DNA of 64,000 bases, from NCBI GenBank assembly GCA_944392545.1, contig CALXWW010000006.1, forward strand, positions 35,921 through 99,920, written 5' to 3'. Source of the stretch: an uncultured Clostridia bacterium. Lineage in GTDB: Bacteria; Bacillota; Clostridia; TANB77; CAG-508. Within the stretch, counting starts at the first letter, position 1. Every line of letters begins with the position of its first letter. The notes beneath the pieces are model-generated. The model did no database searches, had not been told where the DNA came from, and worked only from the letters and a program-made list of their open reading frames with translations. The position numbers and the translations under genes are program-made. This document shows positions 57,341 to 64,000 of the stretch, piece after piece.

Positions 57341-58927
57341 TTAAACATTAAAAATACTTCCTCCAATAAATTCTCTTAATAGAGAATTTTTAGGTATATA
57401 TTCATCTCCAATGTCATCAAAATATTTCAAAAGCTCATATAAACTTGTTGCTTCTGAATACTCTGGATGAGTATTATCAATAGCTTTTAAAAGTGGCATA
57501 GCATATTTTTTCAGTACAGATATTTCATAAATTAGTGATGTGTTAAACATACTATCTGCTTCTTCTTGGAATGGAAATATATAGTTCTCTTCCCCTCTAT
57601 TTACCATATCCCAATTTTGTAATGTATGAAGCGCCTCATATCCTCTAAAATTATAGTCTCTAACTAATCTACGTATTAATCTAGTATCAGTTGTAGAAAT
57701 TCTGTTATAGTAGTCTATATTAAGTACCGTAAGTGCACTAATATAGATTTTATACTTTTGCTCTAATGGAATTGCTGCAGTTAATTTATCATTTAAGCAA
57801 TGAATTCCCTCTATAACTAGTACTTCATTATTTCTCATTTTTATTTTTTCTCCAGTAAATGATTTAGTTCCTGTCTTAAAATCAAATACAGGAAGTTGTA
57901 CTTCTTCTCCTTTTAGTAGTCTCGATAAATGGTCATTAAATAGACCTAAATCTATTGCTTCTAATCTTTCAAAATCATATTTTCCATTTTCGTCTTTAGG
58001 AGTATCTTCTCTTTCAACGAAATAGTTATCTACTGAAATTGTAAGTGGTTTAATACCATTTAATTTAAGCTGTATTCCCAGCCTTTGAGCAAATGTAGTT
58101 TTACCAGAAGAAGATGGGCCGGCAATTAATATTATTTTTACACCCTTTCTTCTTACTATTTTATCTGCAATATCAGATATTTTCTTTTCATGTAATGCCT
58201 CCGCAAGAAGAATAAGTTCTTTTTCTTTTCCTTCCTCTATTTTTTTGTTTAACTTATATATTGTATTTATATCTAATACTGTATGAATATCTTCGTATTC
58301 CTCTAATGTATGAAGTAATTTTTTTGTTTCTATATACTTATCAATTTTATTTGGCGTCTTTTTATCAGGATAGCGAAGTAAAAATCCTTCATGATATTTT
58401 ATTACATCAAACATTTTAATATATCCTGTACTTATTGGCATTACTCCATAGAAATAGTTATAATAATCCTCGCAAAAATATAATGAAACTTCATCTTTAT
58501 ATTTATTATCAAGCTGGAGTCTTCCTCTTAAAGTCTTTTCTTTTTGATAAAATTTTTCTGCTTCTTCTTTTGTCATTTCTATTTTTTTAATTGGTAAATT
58601 ATTATCAACTATATCTTTCATTTCTTTTTTAATATTTTCTACTAACTCTGTTGTAACTTTCATATTATCTATACTACAATAAATAGAATTTGATAGTTGG
58701 CAATTAACTGTAAGAAGAGCCTTAGGATATACTCTATTAAAAGCCATTCCCATTATATATAGGATTCCTCTTTGGTATACTCTTCTACCATCACGAGTTG
58801 TAATATCTATTGGTAATACTTCATTTATATCTTCAATTTCTGTATCTAATGTTACAATTTCATTTTTATATTTACATGCAAGTATATTCTTTTCCTTATC
58901 TTCTTTAAATATCTCTGTTGCTTTCAA
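57341..58927 (-). CDS. Uridine kinase-like nucleoside kinase with ThrRS-like N terminus
   Basis: The product has 528 residues; the start is TTG behind AAGGAGG. The first 70 residues resemble a TGS domain, and 70-220 resemble the editing-type second domain of threonyl-tRNA synthetase. The kinase domain from about 265 has Walker A AGPSSSGKTTFAQRLG, the acidic DNYFVERED and VIEGIHCLND, as in uridine kinase. This fused form is common in Clostridia. The physiological substrate is not established. Confidence 0.9.
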   Translation of the reverse strand: MKATEIFKEDKEKNILACKYKNEIVTLDTEIEDINEVLPIDITTRDGRRVYQRGILYIMGMAFNRVYPKALLTVNCQLSNSIYCSIDNMKVTTELVENIKKEMKDIVDNNLPIKKIEMTKEEAEKFYQKEKTLRGRLQLDNKYKDEVSLYFCEDYYNYFYGVMPISTGYIKMFDVIKYHEGFLLRYPDKKTPNKIDKYIETKKLLHTLEEYEDIHTVLDINTIYKLNKKIEEGKEKELILLAEALHEKKISDIADKIVRRKGVKIILIAGPSSSGKTTFAQRLGIQLKLNGIKPLTISVDNYFVEREDTPKDENGKYDFERLEAIDLGLFNDHLSRLLKGEEVQLPVFDFKTGTKSFTGEKIKMRNNEVLVIEGIHCLNDKLTAAIPLEQKYKIYISALTVLNIDYYNRISTTDTRLIRRLVRDYNFRGYEALHTLQNWDMVNRGEENYIFPFQEEADSMFNTSLIYEISVLKKYAMPLLKAIDNTHPEYSEATSLYELLKYFDDIGDEYIPKNSLLREFIGGSIFNV

Positions 58928-58968
58928 TAAAATTCCTCCTTATTGTTTTAAATTATCTACACTTCTTA

Positions 58969-59033
58969 AACCTGCCCCTCAGGGTGACAAGAATGTCAAC
59001 TTGGTACCATGCACTTAAAGTGACATTTTCTCT
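58969..59033. repeat. Short intergenic repeat, copy 2
   Basis: CCTGCCC, GTGACAA, ATGTCA and GCACTTAAAGTG occur in the same order as in 7262..7318. The element overlaps the last codons of mutS. The resemblance is partial. Confidence 0.3.
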
Positions 59034-61630
59034 TTTATTTTTACTAATGTGTTTAGCGCATCGATTGGTGTTAATTCATTTATATCTATCTTGTCTAGTT
59101 CATGTGCTATTTCTGCTAGTTTATAGTTATACATTGTTAATTGTCCATCTGTTATACCTTTTTCTTGTTTTTCTATTTTTTTGTTATTTAGCACATTTTT
59201 TCTTTCTATTGTTTTTAGTATTTCATTTGCTCTTTTTGTAACTACTTGTGGTACCCCGGCTAGTTTTGCTACATGTACACCATAACTTTCGTCTGTTCCA
59301 CCTTTTACTATTTTTCTTAGGAAGATTATATCTTCTCCTTTTTCTTTTACTGCTATAGAGTAGTTTTTTACTCCTTCTAGTTTATTTTCTAAATCTGTTA
59401 ATTCATGGTAATGTGTTGCAAATAGTGTTTTTGCACCACATTTTTCTTTGTCTGATATATATTCTGCTACTGCCCATGCTATTGATAATCCATCATATGT
59501 TGAAGTACCTCTTCCTATCTCATCTAATATTACTAAGCTATTTGATGTTGCTTCTTTTAGTATCTGTGCTACTTCCATCATTTCTACCATAAATGTACTT
59601 TGTCCCATACTTAAGTCATCTGATGCACCAACTCTAGTAAAAATTTTGTCTACTACACCAATTCTTGCATAAGATGCTGGTACAAAGCTTCCTACTTGTG
59701 CCATTAAAGCAATTAACGCTACTTGTCTCATATATGTAGATTTTCCTGCCATATTAGGTCCAGTTATTATTGATAATCTATTCTCATTTTTATCTAAATA
59801 TGTATCATTTTGAACAAAGCTTCCACTTGGTAAAATTTTTTCTATTACAGGATGACGTCCATCTTTTATATCTATTACTCCATTATCATCTACTTCTGGT
59901 CTTACATAGTTTTGATCATCTGCAACTATTGCTAAAGAACATAATCCATCAAGCGTTGCTATTATTCCTGCTGCTTTTTGTACTCTTTCTGTTTGTGCTT
60001 TTATTGTATCTCTTACTTCTGTAAATATATTATATTCCAAATTTATAACTTTTTCCTCTGCACCTAAAATCTGATTTTCTAGATTCTTTAATTCTTCTGT
60101 TATATATCTTTCTCCATTTGCTAGAGTTTGCTTTCGTATATATCTATCTGGTACTAATGATATATTTGATTTAGTTACTTCTATAAAATAGCCAAATACT
60201 TTATTAAATCCAACCTTTAATCCTTTTATTCCTGTCTTTTCTCTTTCTTCCGCTTCCAATTGTATTATCCAGTTTTTTCCATCTGTTGTTGCTGTTTTCA
60301 GTTTATCTATTTCTTCATCATATCCAAGTTTTATTAGTCCACCCTCTTTTACACTAATTGGTGGATCATCTACTATTGTCTTTTCGATTAATTCATATAT
60401 ATCGTCTAGTGTATCAAGTTCTGAATGTAACTCTACTAACATATTAGACTTTGCTTGTGATAATATTTTTTTTATTTCTGGTAACTGTTTTGCTGAGGAC
60501 TTTAAAGAGATTAAGTCTCTTCCGTTTGCACTACCATATGATATTTTACCAGCTAATCTTTCTATATCATATACTTTTTTTAAAGCATCGGTAATGTCTC
60601 CTCTTAAAATTACATTATTTTTAAGTTCTGATACTGCATCTAATCTTTTATTTATTTGTTTTGCCTCTATAAGCGGATTGTTTAACCATCTTCTAAGCAA
60701 CCTTCCTCCCATTGAAGTAGCTGTTTTATCTAGTACCCATAAAAGTGTGCCTTTTTTAGACTTATCTCTTAATTTTTCTGTTATTTCTAAGTTTCTCCTA
60801 GCATTAATATCAAGCGCCATGTACTTTGTTATACTATATACAATTAATTTGTTTATCTGGTCTAAATTGTTTTTTTGTGTGTCTAATAAATATGTAATTA
60901 ATGCATTAGTACTAGCTACTGATAGCATATACTTTGATATATCCTCTACTTGTTTTTCTTCATCATCTACTATTTTATACTTAACTGATAAAGTTTCATA
61001 ATTATCTGTAAATTCTTTTTCTTCTAACCTAGTTATATAGACTTCAAATCTTTCTCTAATTTTATTTATTTCTTCTTCGCAGTCGTAAAGCATTGTATTT
61101 ACTACAAGTTCTGCTGGAGAATATTTTGATATTTCATCTAATAAGGCTGCAAAATTGTTTGTTTCTTTAATTTCAGTAGTTCTAAAATCTCCTGTAGTTA
61201 TATCACAAGCAGTTACTCCAAAGTATATTCCATTTTTATATATACTCATTATATAGTTGTTTTTCTTATCTTCAAGTAAATTAGCCTCTATTACTGTTCC
61301 AGGCGTTACAACTCTTATTACATCTCTTTTTACTATTCCCTTTGCCTGCTTTGGATCTTCTAGTTGTTCACATATTGCAACTTTATATCCTTTTGATATT
61401 AGTCTTGAAATATATGTCTCTGCTGCATGATAAGGTATACCACACATTGGTGCTCTTTCCTCTTGTCCACAGTCCTTCCCAGTTAAAGTAAGTTCTAATT
61501 CTCTTGATACATTTACTGCATCTTCAAAAAACATTTCATAAAAGTCACCTAATCTATAGAATAAAATACAATCTTTGTATTTATTTTTAGTATCTAAATA
61601 ATGCTGCATCATTGGTGAATATTCTGCCAT
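59015..61630 (-). CDS. mutS: DNA mismatch repair protein MutS
   Basis: The product has 871 residues, normal for bacterial MutS. The mismatch-binding Phe-x-Glu is in LGDFYEMFFEDA near residue 27. The ATPase domain has Walker A TGPNMAGKSTYMRQ, Walker B region VILDEIGRGTSTYDG and signature TFATHYHEL. The C-terminal segment ends with a short helical clamp region. AGGGAG precedes the ATG. No mutL is seen downstream; the small HTH gene and miaB lie upstream on the same strand. Confidence 0.98.
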   Translation of the reverse strand: MAEYSPMMQHYLDTKNKYKDCILFYRLGDFYEMFFEDAVNVSRELELTLTGKDCGQEERAPMCGIPYHAAETYISRLISKGYKVAICEQLEDPKQAKGIVKRDVIRVVTPGTVIEANLLEDKKNNYIMSIYKNGIYFGVTACDITTGDFRTTEIKETNNFAALLDEISKYSPAELVVNTMLYDCEEEINKIRERFEVYITRLEEKEFTDNYETLSVKYKIVDDEEKQVEDISKYMLSVASTNALITYLLDTQKNNLDQINKLIVYSITKYMALDINARRNLEITEKLRDKSKKGTLLWVLDKTATSMGGRLLRRWLNNPLIEAKQINKRLDAVSELKNNVILRGDITDALKKVYDIERLAGKISYGSANGRDLISLKSSAKQLPEIKKILSQAKSNMLVELHSELDTLDDIYELIEKTIVDDPPISVKEGGLIKLGYDEEIDKLKTATTDGKNWIIQLEAEEREKTGIKGLKVGFNKVFGYFIEVTKSNISLVPDRYIRKQTLANGERYITEELKNLENQILGAEEKVINLEYNIFTEVRDTIKAQTERVQKAAGIIATLDGLCSLAIVADDQNYVRPEVDDNGVIDIKDGRHPVIEKILPSGSFVQNDTYLDKNENRLSIITGPNMAGKSTYMRQVALIALMAQVGSFVPASYARIGVVDKIFTRVGASDDLSMGQSTFMVEMMEVAQILKEATSNSLVILDEIGRGTSTYDGLSIAWAVAEYISDKEKCGAKTLFATHYHELTDLENKLEGVKNYSIAVKEKGEDIIFLRKIVKGGTDESYGVHVAKLAGVPQVVTKRANEILKTIERKNVLNNKKIEKQEKGITDGQLTMYNYKLAEIAHELDKIDINELTPIDALNTLVKIKEKMSL

Positions 61631-61648
61631 TTTTTATTCTCCCTCTTT

Positions 61649-62392
61649 CTATTTTTGCATATTATCTCTTATTCTTTGCTCTTTTGCTACATGTTTTTGT
61701 TCTGATTTTGGAGATAAGTTAGAAGCATCCACTTTCATACTCTCTCTAAAACTACTTCCTTTTTTTCCATACTTTTCTTCTGTCTTTATTCGTTCTAATT
61801 CATTATACTTTTTCCATATTGTTGGATATCCATCATACCCTAAAGTTCTAGCTGCTTTTGCTTTAGACATTCCTTGAGCTAGTAAATCTTCAAATGCAGA
61901 AATTGTTTGCTCTAATTCAGTTCTTTTTCTTTCTGCATTATCAATATAATCCCTTTTGTCAATTCTTTCAGCTATCCTTGTTAGGTTGATAAAATATTTT
62001 TCCCTATCTCTATGTGAAGTCTTACTTCCTTCTGTTTCTGCCTTTCTCAAATATAGTTCATTTAGTTCTGGATTTATTTGTGCTAATCTTTTTAACTTTC
62101 TAGTAATTGTTCTAGTAGACATATTAAATCTTTCTGCTGCCATTTTATTGTCATGAGTTATACAATATATTGCAAGTTCTTCTATATCTACTTCTATTTC
62201 TTTAGGTTTATATGGGAATTTTTTTATAAATTCTGTATATAGCTCAGGATTCTTTGCTGACATTTCCATAATTTTCTTATTCAATGTACGTATATCTGTT
62301 CCAATTTCTTTTGCAAGTTTTTTTCTAGTAGTTTGTCCGTCAATTAACCTTTGTATTTGTTCTTCAAATTCTTTCTGTGACAATTCTTTCAT
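61649..62392 (-). CDS. Multi-HTH protein of unknown function
   Basis: The product has 247 residues with three helix-turn-helix-like segments: GQTTRKKLAKEIGTDIRTLN near 18-40, NKMAAERFNMSTRTITRKLK near 80-100, and GMSKAKAARTLGYDGYPTIW near 175-195. It lacks a ligand domain. AAAGGA precedes the ATG. It lies between miaB and mutS, 30 and 18 bases away, and is surely co-transcribed with them. I recognise no family; a DNA-binding role is inferred. Confidence 0.75.
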   Translation of the reverse strand: MKELSQKEFEEQIQRLIDGQTTRKKLAKEIGTDIRTLNKKIMEMSAKNPELYTEFIKKFPYKPKEIEVDIEELAIYCITHDNKMAAERFNMSTRTITRKLKRLAQINPELNELYLRKAETEGSKTSHRDREKYFINLTRIAERIDKRDYIDNAERKRTELEQTISAFEDLLAQGMSKAKAARTLGYDGYPTIWKKYNELERIKTEEKYGKKGSSFRESMKVDASNLSPKSEQKHVAKEQRIRDNMQK

Positions 62393-62422
62393 TAATTTAA
62401 ATCCTTTCTTTTTAACTCTATT

Positions 62423-63823
62423 TTATATAATTTCTCCTTTTAAATACCACATATGCTCTGATACAATTTTAACTTGAATAAATTTTCCAATTAATTCTCT
62501 ATTTCCTTTAAAGATTACTACTTTATTCGTATCTGTTCTTGCTGTTAGGAACTCACTATTTGTTTTACTATATCCTTCAACTAAAATATTTTGAACAGTT
62601 CCAATATATTCTTTGTTATTTTCTGCTATTATTTCTTCATATAGTTTTTTTAATCTATCAAATCTCTTATGCTTTATTTCTTCTGGAACTTGGTTTTTCA
62701 TTTTATCTGCTGGTGTTCCTATTCTTCTTGAATATATAAACATAAATATTTGTTCAAATTTTACTTTTCTTACTACTTCTAAAGTATCTTCGAAATCCTC
62801 CTCTGTCTCTCCTGGAAATCCAACAATTATGTCTGTTGAGAACTTAACTCCTGGTATTTTATCTTGCATTTTTTGTACCAAATTTAAATACTGTTCTTTT
62901 GTATAAACCCTATTCATAGCTTTTAATATATCTGTACTTCCCGATTGTAATGGTAAATGCACTAATTTAGATACTTTATCTAAATCTCTTATTGCATCTA
63001 TAACATCATCTGTAAAATCTTTTGGGTGTGGAGAAGTAAATCTTATCTTTTCAATTCCTTCTATTTCATTTACTGCTCTTAAAAGTTTAGCAAATGAATC
63101 TATTTTGCTTTCTGTTAATCCTTTTTCTCTTTCCACTCTCATGTATGAATTAACATTTTGTCCCAGTAATGTTATCTCTTTGTACCCAGACTTAGATAAA
63201 CTCTCTATTTCCGCTAAAATATCTTCTGGATTTCTACTTCTTTCTCTTCCTCTTACATATGGAACTATACAATATGTACAAAAGTTATTGCATCCATTCA
63301 TTATTGTAACAGACGCACGAATATTATCATCTCTTTTTATTGGAAGTCCTTCTATTATCTCTCCATCTATATCTAGTATGTCTGTTATCTTTTTATTTTC
63401 CATTATTGCATTATATAAATCTTTAGGAAACTTGTGTAATGTATGAGTACCAAATATAACATCGTATTTGTAGCTTTTTTTGATTTTTTCTACAATATGC
63501 TTTTCTTGCATCATACAACCACCAATAGCAATGATTGTACCTTTAGCTTCTTTTAACTTCTTTACTTCGCCTAATTTTCCAAATAGTTTTTCTTCTGCAT
63601 TTTCTCTTACACAGCAAGTATTGTATATAACTAAGTCAGCCAAAGAAATATCATCCGTTTTAGTATATCCCATTTTTTCTACCATTCCACAAATTTTCTC
63701 TGAATCATTTTCATTTAATTGACAACCCATTGTTAATATATTGTATTTTAAGTTCTTACCAATGTTTATTTTATTTACTTTTTCTATATATTCTAATTCT
63801 TCACCTATATCTATTTTCGTCAT
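62423..63823 (-). CDS. miaB: tRNA-2-methylthio-N6-isopentenyladenosine37 synthase MiaB
   Basis: The product has about 466 residues from the ATG behind AAAGGAG. MiaB adds a methylthio group to i6A37 of tRNAs reading UNN codons. The N-terminal UPF0004 domain has Cys in TMGCQLNENDSE, YNTCCVREN and GGCMMQE. The radical SAM cluster is GCNNFCTYCIVPYVRGRERS, and a TRAM domain closes the protein. The YNILTMGCQLNENDSE start identifies MiaB rather than MtaB. Confidence 0.96.
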   Translation of the reverse strand: MTKIDIGEELEYIEKVNKINIGKNLKYNILTMGCQLNENDSEKICGMVEKMGYTKTDDISLADLVIYNTCCVRENAEEKLFGKLGEVKKLKEAKGTIIAIGGCMMQEKHIVEKIKKSYKYDVIFGTHTLHKFPKDLYNAIMENKKITDILDIDGEIIEGLPIKRDDNIRASVTIMNGCNNFCTYCIVPYVRGRERSRNPEDILAEIESLSKSGYKEITLLGQNVNSYMRVEREKGLTESKIDSFAKLLRAVNEIEGIEKIRFTSPHPKDFTDDVIDAIRDLDKVSKLVHLPLQSGSTDILKAMNRVYTKEQYLNLVQKMQDKIPGVKFSTDIIVGFPGETEEDFEDTLEVVRKVKFEQIFMFIYSRRIGTPADKMKNQVPEEIKHKRFDRLKKLYEEIIAENNKEYIGTVQNILVEGYSKTNSEFLTARTDTNKVVIFKGNRELIGKFIQVKIVSEHMWYLKGEII

Positions 63824-63890
63824 TTTTACTCCTTTATTATACATGTATATATGTTGATATATATTAATTTCAATTATTATATTTTACACG

Positions 63891-63918
63891 AAAAAAGCAC
63901 TTTTTTCAAGTGCCTTTT
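63891..63918. terminator. Hairpin upstream of miaB
   Basis: AGCACTT and AAGTGCC flank a short T-rich loop. On the minus strand a run of six T follows, so it could end a transcript entering from beyond the window. Confidence 0.6.
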
Positions 63919-63936
63919 AAAAGGAGAGTGTATAAT

Positions 63937-64000
63937 ATGGTGTGTAGATTATTAAAACAAAATAATAATCGCACACCATATTTTTGTGTGCAGGAAGAGA
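63937..64000 (+). other. Possible start of a plus-strand gene overlapping a large hairpin
   Basis: AAGGAG at 63921 lies ten bases before an ATG that opens MVCRLLKQNNNRTPYFCVQE with no stop before the window ends. The same DNA forms ATGGTGTG/CACACCAT with an inner GATTATT/AATAATC stem. A coding start, an operator or an RNA element are all possible. Confidence 0.35.

Overview
The window looks like chromosome from a very AT-rich Gram-positive anaerobe of the class Clostridia, probably an uncultured gut lineage. This rests on strong AGGAGG-type ribosome binding sites, the gene orders ylxM-ffh-rpsP-khpA-rimM-trmD-rplS and pepP-efp-CD1247-like, a class B sortase with an NPVTG substrate, a dockerin on a glucosaminidase, and a yybP-ykoY riboswitch. 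Most genes lie on the minus strand. No taxonomic search could be run.

Layout: 0-5.5 kb holds a CorA-shaped membrane protein, tRNA-Thr and two cell-surface proteins (SH3/cadherin-like, and glucosaminidase-SH3-dockerin). 5.6-9.7 kb holds tsaE, a tsaB-rimI fusion and a Lon-like protease. 9.9-14.3 kb is the signal recognition particle/ribosomal operon. 14.4-19.9 kb is a DnaB-like NTPase, radical SAM, thyA, folA, acyltransferase operon. 20-26.2 kb holds two thioesterases, sortase B with its surface substrate, and a YcaO protein. 26.4-32.4 kb holds trxB-trxA, a polysaccharide deacetylase, a cation P-type ATPase behind a Mn2+-type riboswitch, and yqeY. 32.5-33.3 kb is a compositionally foreign gene. 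34-43.25 kb is an integrative mobilizable element (serine recombinase, MobV-like relaxase, candidate oriT, kinase pair, nuclease-like protein) beside a tRNA-Gly. 43.2-54.4 kb holds three tRNAs, GtrA, an M23 peptidase, EF-P and Xaa-Pro peptidase, a prepilin peptidase and several secreted proteins. 54.4-64 kb holds a U32 peptidase, a nucleoside kinase, mutS, an HTH protein and miaB.

The main discovery is a recoding system. Three host genes (a YbgC-type thioesterase at 20.0 kb, a sortase-anchored protein at 52.5 kb, a U32 peptidase at 54.5 kb) are each split by a +1 shift. In each, the in-frame codon at the break is CGG. Dropping the C, or reading CGGN as one four-base Gly codon, restores the full protein. 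By eye I find no other in-frame CGG in the host genes (about 15,600 codons). The only others are in the foreign gene and in two genes of the mobile element. The window also encodes a tRNA-Gly (43255..43328) whose anticodon loop reads C-U-U-C-C-G-A. G37 replaces the A37 of its neighbouring tRNA-Gly, so U34-C35-C36-G37 is complementary to the quadruplet CGGN. Both tRNA-Gly genes share a consensus promoter. I infer that CGG is not a normal Arg codon here and that CGGN is decoded as glycine by a dedicated quadruplet-reading tRNA.
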